Translations under genes and position numbers: made by a program
Shown: one piece after another, positions 36,243 to 44,004 of the stretch
Numbering within the stretch: the stretch's first letter is position 1
How the letters are laid out: every line of letters begins with the position of its first letter
Source: Methylothermaceae bacterium
GTDB taxonomy: Bacteria > Pseudomonadota > Gammaproteobacteria > Methylococcales > Methylothermaceae
Assembly: GCA_026981855.1 (NCBI GenBank)
Contig: JALSIB010000014.1
Span: 20,122 to 84,121, forward strand
Reading direction: 5' to 3'
Length of the DNA stretch: 64,000 nucleotides
Notes under the pieces: generated by a model
What the model was told of the DNA's origin: nothing
What the model saw: only the letters and a program-made list of their open reading frames with translations
Databases searched by the model: none

Positions 36243-36322
36243 GCGCTTGTGGGCGACTTACATGAGGGTGCGCTGTTCTGAGGGCAGGAGGGTTTTTCTG
36301 GTTCCACACGGCCTGCGACCAT
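36218..36322 (-). pseudogene. icd-like short ORF of the decayed immunity module
   Basis: 34 codons, MVAGRVEPEKPSCPQNS…, beginning just after the C4-like RNA terminator, exactly as the 31-codon frame does in the copy at 56946. Both start Met-Val and end near a PMCQ/LMWQ motif. Probably non-functional here because the antirepressor downstream is truncated. Confidence 0.4.
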
Positions 36323-36328
36323 GGTATG

Positions 36329-36407
36329 AAAAACGCGCTCGAACGGCGCGTCTGCGTCTTGGGTTTCCGGGCTACCACACCCAGGCACCGGATTTTCCCG
36401 GTGCGGT
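36329..36407 (-). ncRNA. C4-type antisense RNA, decayed-module copy
   Basis: About 79 nt from the predicted start after the −10 box to a T-run (36329–36333 on the minus strand). It folds like the copy at 56850: first hairpin GCACCGG/CCGGTGC, second hairpin with loop TGTGGTAG closed by CTGGG/CCCGG, and a final GCGC/GCGC terminator stem. Stem sequences differ from the other copy but pairing is kept, i.e. covariation. The region it should pair with is absent downstream. Confidence 0.55.
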
Positions 36408-36410
36408 TTC

Positions 36411-36440
36411 AGGATAGACCGGGTGAATAGGGTCTGTCAA
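36411..36440 (-). promoter_or_regulatory. Promoter of the decayed C4 module
   Basis: TTGACA, 18-bp spacer, TATCCT on the minus strand. The intact module has TTGACG, 18 bp, TATTCT, with matching bases at the spacer end (CGGTC versus TGGTC) and the same GAAA after the −10. Confidence 0.6.
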
Positions 36441-36473
36441 TGATTTGTCCTGGCGAAAAGCAACCGAGAATGG

Positions 36474-36502
36474 TTGCACACATCCGAAACAGCAACTAGA
36501 AT
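36474..36502 (+). promoter_or_regulatory. Promoter of hicAB
   Basis: TTGCAC, 17-bp spacer, TAGAAT, ending 25 nt before the hicA start. Confidence 0.55.
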
Positions 36503-36527
36503 TGATATCAAACCAACGGTGAACGAC

Positions 36528-36776
36528 ATGACCGCCCGGAACAAGCTGCTGAACAAACTGCGTCATGCCAACAAGACGTTTCCCTGGAACGATCTGGTGA
36601 CGCTGCTGAACCATCTTGGTTACGAAAAGCAGGAAATGGCAGGCTCCCGGGTGCGGTTTTATCACCCAAAGACGCAGCACATGATCCGCCTGCACCGCCC
36701 GCATCCCGAAAATGCCATCCAGGGCGGCGCCTTGCGGGACATCAAAAACGCTCTGAAAGCGGAGGGTTATCTGTGA
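36528..36776 (+). CDS. hicA: HicA-family mRNA interferase toxin
   Basis: 82 residues: FPWNDLVTLLNHLGYEKQEM, then GSRVRFYHPKTQHMIRLHRPHPE and a C-terminal DIKNALKAEGYL helix, the double-stranded-RNA-binding-like fold of HicA. This branch has GSRVRF where other HicA proteins have the GSH catalytic His; His residues remain in YHP and RLHRPHP. Overlaps hicB by 4 nt. Confidence 0.88.
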   Translation: MTARNKLLNKLRHANKTFPWNDLVTLLNHLGYEKQEMAGSRVRFYHPKTQHMIRLHRPHPENAIQGGALRDIKNALKAEGYL

Positions 36777-37111
36777 CGACTTATCTCACCCACAAGGGTT
36801 ATCTTGGCTCCATCGAGCCGGATCTGAAAACCGGCCAGCTATACGGCAAGCTGCTGTTCATCCGCGATCTGGTCACTTACGAGGCGGAAACCCTGGAAGC
36901 GCTGAAAAAGGAGTTCATCGCTTCGGTCGAATCCTACCTGGATGATTGCGAGGCGCTCGGCAAGGAACCAGACAAGCCATGCAAAGGCACCTTCAACGTT
37001 CGCATCCCGCCGGAACTGCACCGGAAGATCGTCGTGGCGGCGAAGGGAAAAAGCCTGAACCAGTTCGTGCGCGAGGCCCTGGAGGAAAAGCTGGCACATA
37101 CCGTGCGATAG
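36773..37111 (+). CDS. hicB: HicB-family antitoxin
   Basis: 112 residues, GTG start overlapping the hicA stop (GTGA). N-terminal RNase-H-like HicB fold (YLGSIEPDLKTGQLYGKLLF) and a C-terminal ribbon-helix-helix (GTFNVRIPPELHRKIVVAA, NQFVREALEEKL) that probably binds the hicAB promoter. Confidence 0.9.
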   Translation: MTTYLTHKGYLGSIEPDLKTGQLYGKLLFIRDLVTYEAETLEALKKEFIASVESYLDDCEALGKEPDKPCKGTFNVRIPPELHRKIVVAAKGKSLNQFVREALEEKLAHTVR

Positions 37112-37351
37112 TTCTGGAGGTTCTTCTGGCAAATGCATACTTTAGGCTGGGCAGGTCACCTTAGCGGCGATAATGCGGCGCGACGCTCAATCTGCCTCTG
37201 ATGTCGCAGCCGGAAAAGCCTTGACAGTCCATGTAGCCGGCTGGCGCGGGCATCTGGGATTCACCCGGGCGGAGACAACCATACGGGTTGGCATGAAGCA
37301 AGAAAGGGGGAGGTGCATCACGCCACACCAGATCCAAGCTCTTCGGAAAAG
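37112..37351. other. Gene-free stretch after hicAB
   Basis: 240 bases without a convincing gene. An 88-codon plus-strand frame runs through the tRNA terminator and into tRNA-Glu and is not credible. No copy of the tRNA-Leu 3' end was seen that could mark the far edge of an island. Confidence 0.4.
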
Positions 37352-37377
37352 AAAAGGCCCGCTTCTGCGGGCCTTTT
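37352..37377 (-). terminator. Terminator of the gltX–tRNA-Ala–tRNA-Glu unit
   Basis: 11-bp stem (37352–37362 with 37367–37377), loop TTCT, with T-rich sequence on both sides; on the minus strand CCTTTTCTTTT follows the stem. Located 5 nt past the tRNA-Glu CCA end. Confidence 0.85.
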
Positions 37378-37382
37378 GTATA

Positions 37383-37459
37383 TGGCGTCCCCAACGGGAT
37401 TCGAACCCGTGTCGCAGCCTTGAAAGGGCTGTGTCCTAGGCCGACTAGACGATGGGGAC
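37383..37459 (-). tRNA. tRNA-Glu (TTC)
   Basis: 77 nt with CCA; acceptor GTCCCCA/TGGGGAC, anticodon loop CTTTCAA (TTC), T-arm ACGGGTTCGAATCCCGT. Downstream of gltX, which encodes its own synthetase. Confidence 0.95.
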
Positions 37460-37472
37460 AGATTGTATTCCT

Positions 37473-37548
<76 letters not shown>

Positions 37549-37589
37549 TCACAAGAAGCGATTATTATAAGACCGAGTATTCGGCTTGT

Positions 37590-39005
37590 CTAGGGGGTGG
37601 ATGAATTTTTTTCGATGTACTTGATGGCCCTGGCCAATCTGGCCGACACGACCTCTTTACCCAACAGATACAAAGTCACGTCGATGGGAGGAGACACCGC
37701 GCCACCGGAAAGCGCCACCCTCAGGGGTTGCGCAACCTTCCCCAGTTTCAAATCCAGGGACTGGGCCGTATCCAGAACCACTTGATGCAAGGATTCAGGC
37801 TCCCAGTTTTGAAGTGCCTGGAATTGTTGGTGGAGCTTCTTCAAGGGCTCCAGCGCTGCCTGCTTGAGATTTTTCTTCGCCGCTTTCTCATCATACTGTT
37901 CGAAATCGCGATAGAAAAACAGGCTGCTTTCCGCCATTTCCCTGAGCGTCTTGCACCGTTCCCGCTGGGCGGCCACCACATCGACCGGATCCGGACCACC
38001 GGCTTCCGGATCGATCCCCAGTTGCCCCAGATGCCAGCGCAAATGATGGGCGACATGCAAGGGGTCGGAATGCATGATGTAATGGTGGTTGAGCCACAGC
38101 AACTTGGCAGGGTTGAAGGTGGAAGCCGACTTGTTGACATCCTTGATGTCAAACAATTCGATCATCTCGTCGATACTGAACACTTCCTGATCTCCGTGGG
38201 CCCAACCCAACCGCACCAGATAATTGAGCAGCGCCTCGGGCAAATACCCCTGATCGCGATACTCGAGGACGCTGACCGCCCCGTGCCGTTTCGACAGGCG
38301 GGCGCCATCCTCGCCCAGAATCATGGGCACATGGGCATAGTCCGGGGGCTCTCCCCCCAATGCCCGCATGATGTTGATCTGGCGTGGCGTGTTGTTCAGA
38401 TGGTCGTCTCCGCGAATGACGTGGCTCATGCCCATATCCAGATCATCCACCACCACCGTGAGATTGTAAGTGGGCGTTCCATCCGAGCGGGCAATGATCA
38501 GATCGTCCAGCTCCTGATTCTGAAACACCACCCGGCCCCGAACCAAATCATCGATGATCACAGCCCCCTCGTCCGGATTCCTGAAACGAACGACAGGGCT
38601 GACCCCTTCCCGCGGCGCCTTGCGGTGGCGGCAGCGCCCGTCATAGCGCGGCTTCTGCTTGCGCTCCATCTGTGCCTGGCGCATCTCGTCCAGTTCTTCC
38701 TTGGTGCAGTAACAGTAATAGGCCCGGCCTTCTTCGAGCAGCCGCTGAATCACTTCCCGATAGCGGGGAAAGCGTTCACTTTGGTAGACGGGCCCTTCGT
38801 CATAATCGAGACCCAACCAGGCCATGGCCTCGAGAATCACATTGACCGATTCGGTGGTGGAGCGCTCACGGTCGGTATCCTCGATTCGCAACACGAAGCG
38901 CCCGCCATGTTTTCTCGCATAGAGCCAATTGAACAATGCCGTCCGGGCACCGCCGATATGCAGATAGCCGGTGGGACTGGGAGCAAAACGGGTACGTACA
39001 GTCAT
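37590..39005 (-). CDS. gltX: Glutamyl-tRNA synthetase
   Basis: Class I synthetase, 471 residues from [18 protein letters not shown] (ATG 39005; another in-frame ATG lies 15 nt upstream). KMSKS-type motif [12 protein letters not shown], zinc-region YCYCTKEEL with DGRCRHR. The next genes on the same strand are tRNA-Ala and tRNA-Glu. Confidence 0.97.
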   Translation of the reverse strand: MTVRTRFAPSPTGYLHIGGARTALFNWLYARKHGGRFVLRIEDTDRERSTTESVNVILEAMAWLGLDYDEGPVYQSERFPRYREVIQRLLEEGRAYYCYCTKEELDEMRQAQMERKQKPRYDGRCRHRKAPREGVSPVVRFRNPDEGAVIIDDLVRGRVVFQNQELDDLIIARSDGTPTYNLTVVVDDLDMGMSHVIRGDDHLNNTPRQINIMRALGGEPPDYAHVPMILGEDGARLSKRHGAVSVLEYRDQGYLPEALLNYLVRLGWAHGDQEVFSIDEMIELFDIKDVNKSASTFNPAKLLWLNHHYIMHSDPLHVAHHLRWHLGQLGIDPEAGGPDPVDVVAAQRERCKTLREMAESSLFFYRDFEQYDEKAAKKNLKQAALEPLKKLHQQFQALQNWEPESLHQVVLDTAQSLDLKLGKVAQPLRVALSGGAVSPPIDVTLYLLGKEVVSARLARAIKYIEKNSSTP

Positions 39006-39064
39006 AGTGGGGTGATCCATCCTTATCGCTTAAAGCCGGAGGATTCTACCAGAGTTGTCCTGGC

Positions 39065-39949
39065 TCAGTGATGCAATGCCCGGACGATTTGCGCCAGCGG
39101 AACCAGGGAAATCATCGCCTGGAACAAGGGCGTGTTGCCGATCAACCCCAGACAGAGAAAACGCTGCAGATCCTCCGATTCCTCCTCGGCCGCCACAAGA
39201 ATATGCAACCTGTCATTACTGCGGATCCGTTCAGCCACTTCGAGATCCACGCTCACCTCATGCTTGCTGTACACCATGGGCCCCGCCTCGAAATCGTAGC
39301 CGGACCTTTGCACCCGCTCCAACAGGGCGCAGGAAATGTAACTGAGCGGGAACATGACGGGAAAACGAACCCGGTTCTCCAGTTCGTCGAAATAATTCGC
39401 AGGCTCTACCCGGCAACCCAGGAGAAAATTCTTGGCGTTGGCGGTCATCATGAATTTACGCTTCAAAAACCACCTTCCTCCAATCTCGCTACGATCCTGA
39501 CAATGAATCAAGTCGGGCAACCCGGGCCACTGCCAAGCGGAACAGATTTGCGGCCGATACGACCGGGAATGTTGTCCCATGATCACCATTCCCGCACCGC
39601 TTTTGATCACGAGGCGATTTCCCAGCACGCCTCTTTCCCCATCGAAGCGGGAACGTTTGACGGTCAAAACGAATGCCTGACCCGGCCCGAGGGCGGAAGC
39701 GAAGTTGATTCGGTAGTTGAGATACGGCATTTCCCGGAGCCGCCGGGGATCTTCCTGCTGCCTGCGAAAGCAGTCCAGCTGCTCCGTCAGCCAGGTAACC
39801 GTTTGAAACCCCAAAACGATGGGACCGCCAAAAGGATTACCCCGGATCCGGCGCCATTTTCCGCCATCGTGGAACGGGTTGAAGTCGTCGGTGGCAAATC
39901 TCGCCACATCGATGTGCAGCTGGGAAAAACCCTCACAGGGATAGTCCAT
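39065..39949 (-). CDS. Hot-dog-fold-like protein of unknown function
   Basis: 294 residues. The early segment ARFATDDFNPFHDGGKW and GNPFGGPIVLGFQTVTWLTEQL recall MaoC/hydratase-type hot-dog domains (D-x-N-P-F-H-D with a following G-x-I-V-x-G), and a second, degenerate domain may follow. GGAGG lies 6 nt ahead of the chosen ATG at 39949; two further in-frame starts lie just upstream. It precedes gltX by 59 nt. Fatty-acyl or polyketide chemistry would be a guess. Confidence 0.55.
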   Translation of the reverse strand: MDYPCEGFSQLHIDVARFATDDFNPFHDGGKWRRIRGNPFGGPIVLGFQTVTWLTEQLDCFRRQQEDPRRLREMPYLNYRINFASALGPGQAFVLTVKRSRFDGERGVLGNRLVIKSGAGMVIMGQHSRSYRPQICSAWQWPGLPDLIHCQDRSEIGGRWFLKRKFMMTANAKNFLLGCRVEPANYFDELENRVRFPVMFPLSYISCALLERVQRSGYDFEAGPMVYSKHEVSVDLEVAERIRSNDRLHILVAAEEESEDLQRFLCLGLIGNTPLFQAMISLVPLAQIVRALHH

Positions 39950-40249
39950 CATCAACCTCCACCCGGGGAGTCACCATGTCTACAAGCATAGCAAAGATTC
40001 CATTGCCACCCGCGCTTCAATACCCGGCAATCCCACCACCTATCAGTTCTGCCGGAAGAGGCCGGGAAAGATCCGTCGGCAGGCAGGGAAGCCGGGCCTG
40101 AATTCACGGGCGAATTTCGCTCCTGCGGATCCTTCCCGGATCCCGAAAAACCAAACCGACAGGTGTTGGGGGATTTGGAGTTGACCCCGACATTTCCTTG
40201 TACCATACTCAACAATTCATCGCTTTGAACCGATCTGGAGGTGGCGCTG
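39950..40249. other. Intergenic region ahead of rpiA
   Basis: 300 bases between divergent genes. Apart from the rpiA promoter at 40181–40209 and the SD of each neighbour I see nothing specific; antisense-type open frames here carry no recognisable protein. Confidence 0.4.
40181..40209 (+). promoter_or_regulatory. Promoter of rpiA
   Basis: TTGACC, 17-bp spacer, CATACT; about 41 nt before the rpiA start. Confidence 0.5.
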
Positions 40250-40927
40250 ATGAACGACAAAACCCTGGTGGCCGGCTTCGCCGCGCAACAGGTGAAAGAC
40301 GACATGCTCGTCGGCCTCGGTACAGGTTCCACCGCCGATTGCTTTATCGAAACCCTGGCCCGACGCCACCTCGAGGAAGGACTGAAGGTCACCACCGTCG
40401 CCAGCTCTCCTGTCAGCGCCCTCAAGGCGAGGGAACTGAAACTGCCTCTGCTCGCTTTCGAACAGATCGGCCGGCTCGATCTATATGTGGACGGAGCCGA
40501 TGAAGTCGCGCCCGACCTGACCTTGCTCAAAGGCAGGGGACAAGACTTGGTCAGAGAGAAATTGTTGGCGGCAAGCAGCGACCAATTCTGGGTTCTGATC
40601 GACCGTTCGAAACAGGTCGATCACATCGGTGAACGGTTCCCCATCCCGGTGGAAGTCCACCCCTGGGCCTGGCGGATGGTCCGAACCTTGCTCGAGCGCG
40701 CCGGCGGCAAATCTGAACTGCGCCTCGGAGCTGCCGGGGTGGCGATCACTTCGGCCGGCGGAGTGGTGCTCGACACCGTTTTCGATTCCTCCATGGAAAC
40801 ATCCAGTCTCAACGGTTTCCTGGATTCCCTTCCCGGCATTCTGGCGCATGGAATCTTTCATCAGCTCGCCACCTCCGTGTTCATCGGTGCCGATGGCAAG
40901 GTGGAGACGCTCTCCCCCAAAACATGA
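40250..40927 (+). CDS. rpiA: Ribose-5-phosphate isomerase A
   Basis: Interconverts ribose 5-phosphate and ribulose 5-phosphate. 225 residues; [20 protein letters not shown] and [16 protein letters not shown] are family motifs. ATG at 40250 with GGAGG 8 nt upstream. Followed after 25 nt by bcp. Confidence 0.97.
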   Translation: MNDKTLVAGFAAQQVKDDMLVGLGTGSTADCFIETLARRHLEEGLKVTTVASSPVSALKARELKLPLLAFEQIGRLDLYVDGADEVAPDLTLLKGRGQDLVREKLLAASSDQFWVLIDRSKQVDHIGERFPIPVEVHPWAWRMVRTLLERAGGKSELRLGAAGVAITSAGGVVLDTVFDSSMETSSLNGFLDSLPGILAHGIFHQLATSVFIGADGKVETLSPKT

Positions 40928-40952
40928 ACCCACCTACGAAGAGGATAAAACG

Positions 40953-41426
40953 ATGCTGTTACAAACCAATCAACCCGCTCCAGACTTCACCGTTCCCGAC
41001 CAGGATGGCAATCCCATCAGTCTGTCGGATTTCCGTGGCGAAAAGAATGTCGTCTTGTACTTCTACCCAAAGGACGACACCCCCGGCTGCACGATAGAAG
41101 CCAACGAATTCACCCAACTGGCCGGCGAATTCGCCAAGCATGACACCGTCGTGATCGGGGTCAGCAAAGACCCATGCGACATGCACCGGGCGTTCATTGC
41201 CAAATATGGGCTGAAAATCCCTCTGCTGGCCGATACCGACGGCACCCTGTGTGAAAGATATGGCGTCTGGCAGGAAAAAGAAAAAGCCGGTGTCAAGAAA
41301 ATGGGGATCGTTCGCTCTACCTTCCTCATCGACAAAAACGGCAATCTGGTTCATGTCGAATATGGCGTCAACCCGGAAGGACACGCCCAGGCCATGCTGG
41401 AAAAAGTCAGAAACCTGGCGAGCTGA
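40953..41426 (+). CDS. bcp: Peroxiredoxin, Bcp/PrxQ type
   Basis: Thioredoxin-dependent thiol peroxidase, 157 residues. Peroxidatic Cys in [17 protein letters not shown]. The resolving Cys that E. coli Bcp has five residues later is Asn here; a Cys in the alpha-3 position ([11 protein letters not shown]) probably takes that role, as in the alpha-3 subgroup of PrxQ. Confidence 0.95.
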   Translation: MLLQTNQPAPDFTVPDQDGNPISLSDFRGEKNVVLYFYPKDDTPGCTIEANEFTQLAGEFAKHDTVVIGVSKDPCDMHRAFIAKYGLKIPLLADTDGTLCERYGVWQEKEKAGVKKMGIVRSTFLIDKNGNLVHVEYGVNPEGHAQAMLEKVRNLAS

Positions 41427-41479
41427 CGAAAAAGAAAACGGGCGTATTGCCTGGCGGGATCGAGACGGCGATACGCCCG
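41427..41479 (-). terminator. Terminator of the Nudix gene
   Basis: CGGGCGTAT (41439–41447) pairs with ATACGCCCG (41471–41479). On the minus strand TTTTCTTTTTC follows. The plus strand has no T-run, so it does not serve bcp. Confidence 0.7.
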
Positions 41480-41569
41480 GTTGAGAGGCACCGCCTCAAC
41501 ATCCGGACAGCTTTGGGAATGACCGGGGAAAACAACCTTGGCCGCCGTTGTAACCTGATCCTCATTCAT

Positions 41570-42013
41570 TCATCCTGGCTCTGGATGGCTTGCGTACTCA
41601 TGGGCCCAGTCGAGAATCACCTGAAGGCGGGGCACCAACAATTGGCGCGCTTGATGATAAGGCAACCAGCGAAATTCCTGATGTTCCGGACGCCCCAATT
41701 CCTTGCTGACGGGTAAGAAGACCTCCCCCTCGGGAGCTTCCGCCAGATAATACCTGGCCACTTTCCCTTTCCCATAGGGCGGGGTTTCCCGATAGATCTC
41801 TCCCCAGCGGAAGACAAGACGATCGAGCCCGGTCTCCTCCTCCACCTCGCGAAGCGCCGCCTGCAAGGGTTGTTCTCCCGCCTCCACCTGGCCTTTGGGG
41901 AAATCCCAGTAATTGTATGCCCGAAGCAGCAGATAATGCGGCTCACGGCGCAAGTACCGCACCAGAACCACACCCACAGAAAGCATTTCTTGCCGGACCG
42001 TGGATGTTTTCAT
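41570..42013 (-). CDS. Nudix hydrolase
   Basis: 147 residues from MKTSTVRQEMLSVGVV. The Nudix box is complete: GQVEAGEQPLQAALREVEEE with TG following. Resembles bis(5'-nucleosyl)-tetraphosphatase-like members (WDFPKGQVE), but the substrate cannot be fixed. An upstream in-frame extension to 42103 is unlikely. Downstream of rpoS on the same strand, separated by the rpoS terminator. Confidence 0.9.
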   Translation of the reverse strand: MKTSTVRQEMLSVGVVLVRYLRREPHYLLLRAYNYWDFPKGQVEAGEQPLQAALREVEEETGLDRLVFRWGEIYRETPPYGKGKVARYYLAEAPEGEVFLPVSKELGRPEHQEFRWLPYHQARQLLVPRLQVILDWAHEYASHPEPG

Positions 42014-42115
42014 GATTTTATGATGCCTTGGCCGGACACCGTTGCCAAGTAATCGAAGCCCTACGGTCTCTTTCCTTACCCCCCACCGCGAACATTCAGA
42101 CAAATATTCATGGAC

Positions 42116-42142
42116 AAAAAAAACCCGCCGTTTGGGGCGGGT
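42116..42142 (-). terminator. Terminator of rpoS
   Basis: ACCCGCC/GGCGGGT stem (42123–42142) followed on the minus strand by eight T. About 30 nt after the rpoS stop. Confidence 0.9.
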
Positions 42143-42172
42143 GGAAAACCATCATGAAACTTTGTCAACAAT

Positions 42173-43117
42173 TCAGTGAAAAATCGTCTCCATCGAGAAA
42201 CCATCTTTCTCCAACATCTCGCGCAACTTTTTGACCGCCTCCATCTGGATTTGCCTGACACGTTCGCGGGTCACCTGGAGTTCTCGGGCAACTTCCTCAA
42301 GGGTGGAAATCTCATATCCCCACAAACCGTAACGACGCAGCAACACTTCGCGATGCTTTTCCGGCAACTTGCGCAACCAACGGCTCATGTGTTTACGCAC
42401 CGACTCATCCTGGATCTGTTCCTCGGGGCCCTCCACTGCTTCATCGGTCATCACATCCAACAGCGGCTTGTCCGATTCCTTGCCGTAGGGTACGTCCACA
42501 GATGTGGTACGCTCATTGAGCTTAAGCATCCGCTCCACATCCTTGACCGGTTTGTTCAGGTGCGCGGCGATGTCTTCCGGCGTGGGCTCACGGTCCATTC
42601 TTTGCGACAACTGCCTCATCGCCTTGAGATAGACGTTCATCTCTTTCACGATATGGATGGGCAAGCGTATGGTCCGGGTCTGATTCATCAAGGCCCGCTC
42701 GATGGTCTGACGGATCCACCATGTGGCGTAGGTAGAAAAACGAAACCCCCGTTCAGGCTCGAATTTCTCCACCGCCCGGATCAACCCCAGATTGCCTTCC
42801 TCCACCAGATCCAACAAGGGCAGCCCCCGGTTCAGATACCGGCGCGCAATCTTCACCACCAGCCGCAAATTGCTTTCGATCATCCGCTTGCGGGCCGCCT
42901 CGTCGCCCTGGCGCGCCAAGGTACCATAATATTTTTCCTCTTCGGCCGTCAGCAACTTGGATTGACTCAACTCGTTCAAATAGATTTGTGTCGCGTCAAA
43001 CTGGCTTTCCCCTTGTGAAGCCACGACCGGTTCGGCAAAAGCCTCGGCACTCCACTCAGCGAGTGTTTCGTTCACTGCTGCATTCCCCCCGACTCTGACC
43101 ATCGTTTTCTGAACCAT
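42173..43117 (-). CDS. rpoS: RNA polymerase sigma factor RpoS
   Basis: Stationary-phase/general stress sigma factor, 314 residues. Region 1.2 [20 protein letters not shown], region 2 [20 protein letters not shown] and [20 protein letters not shown], region 3 and region 4 [20 protein letters not shown]. The ATG at 43117 has GGAGG six bases upstream. Next to nlpD as in most gammaproteobacteria; in that group the main rpoS promoter lies inside nlpD. Confidence 0.97.
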   Translation of the reverse strand: MVQKTMVRVGGNAAVNETLAEWSAEAFAEPVVASQGESQFDATQIYLNELSQSKLLTAEEEKYYGTLARQGDEAARKRMIESNLRLVVKIARRYLNRGLPLLDLVEEGNLGLIRAVEKFEPERGFRFSTYATWWIRQTIERALMNQTRTIRLPIHIVKEMNVYLKAMRQLSQRMDREPTPEDIAAHLNKPVKDVERMLKLNERTTSVDVPYGKESDKPLLDVMTDEAVEGPEEQIQDESVRKHMSRWLRKLPEKHREVLLRRYGLWGYEISTLEEVARELQVTRERVRQIQMEAVKKLREMLEKDGFSMETIFH

Positions 43118-43146
43118 CCCGCTCCTCCCGTCATGTCACTACTCAA

Positions 43147-43893
43147 TTAGCGCCCGGGTAAAAATCGCAAAGGATCGACTGGATCCCCCTGCCGGCGTAT
43201 CTCGAAATGAAGGATGGGACGACCGGCCGCCCTGCTCCCCAATTCAGAGATGATCTGCCCGCCTTTGACTTTTTGCCCTTCTTTAACCAAAAGCCGACGA
43301 TTATTGCCATACGCCGACAGATAAGTTTCCCCGTGCTTGATGATAACCAGATTGCCGTAACCCACCAGACCACTGCCGCTGTATACCACTTTCCCGGCTG
43401 CCGCCGCTCTGACCTGTCTGCTTGTGGTCGCTGCAATGTCGATTCCTTTCTTACCTGTCTGGGTGAAATTCCTGACAATCACCCCCTTTAACGGCCAGCG
43501 CCAAAAAATCTTTAAACTTTTTTTCGAATTTTTTTTTCTGGCGGAAGCAGAGCGCCGCTTCCTGGCCCGGGACGCCTGAATCCGGCCTTTCTTTGCCGGC
43601 GGAGGTGTGAGGCGGAGAACCTGACCAACCCGGATGGTATAAGGCGGCCTGATATGATTCCAACGGGCGACTGTCCGGTAATCATGTCCGCTTCGTCGTG
43701 AAATCGCATACAACGTATCTCCTGGACGTACCCGGTAGAAGTCGCCATGGATCGGTGGAGAGGCGGGCCTGCGTGGAGGATTCGAGTGACCACAGGAAGC
43801 GATGACGACTGCCGTCAAGGCGATCATCGCCAAATGGGCGAAAACCCGGCGGCGGCGTCCTTTATCGATGCCGATGTTGCAAATCGTAGCCAA
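43147..43893 (-). CDS. nlpD: NlpD-type LysM/M23 lipoprotein, amidase activator
   Basis: Envelope protein of the kind that activates cell-wall amidases during division. Lipobox VIASC after a basic RRRR segment, one LysM ([17 protein letters not shown]), a Lys/Arg-rich linker and a C-terminal LytM/M23 domain ([35 protein letters not shown]). The M23 metal ligands are incomplete, as in amidase activators. Start uncertain: I use TTG 43893 (248 residues); ATG 43827 would leave no basic n-region, and the frame is open to 44013. Confidence 0.88.
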   Translation of the reverse strand: MATICNIGIDKGRRRRVFAHLAMIALTAVVIASCGHSNPPRRPASPPIHGDFYRVRPGDTLYAISRRSGHDYRTVARWNHIRPPYTIRVGQVLRLTPPPAKKGRIQASRARKRRSASARKKNSKKSLKIFWRWPLKGVIVRNFTQTGKKGIDIAATTSRQVRAAAAGKVVYSGSGLVGYGNLVIIKHGETYLSAYGNNRRLLVKEGQKVKGGQIISELGSRAAGRPILHFEIRRQGDPVDPLRFLPGR

Positions 43894-44004
43894 GTCTCCT
43901 ATGCTTTTGAGCTTTTCTTTGGATTGACGGGTCCGCAACCGGACAAAGGGCGGCGACAGCGCCCCCACCAGGACCCCCGAATGCGTATCCAGATGAGGTC
44001 GAAC

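Noticed and set aside
36528..36776. HicA judged inactive because GSH is replaced by GSR
   Set aside because: A recognised HicA branch naturally has GSRVRF with other His residues; the antitoxin gene is intact too.
35938..37382. A tRNA-Leu-targeted island with flanking direct repeats
   Set aside because: I found no second copy of the tRNA-Leu 3' end at the far side, and no integrase; only the phage remnant and hicAB support an accessory origin.
37173..37439. Plus-strand 88-codon frame after hicAB
   Set aside because: It crosses the tRNA terminator and ends inside tRNA-Glu.
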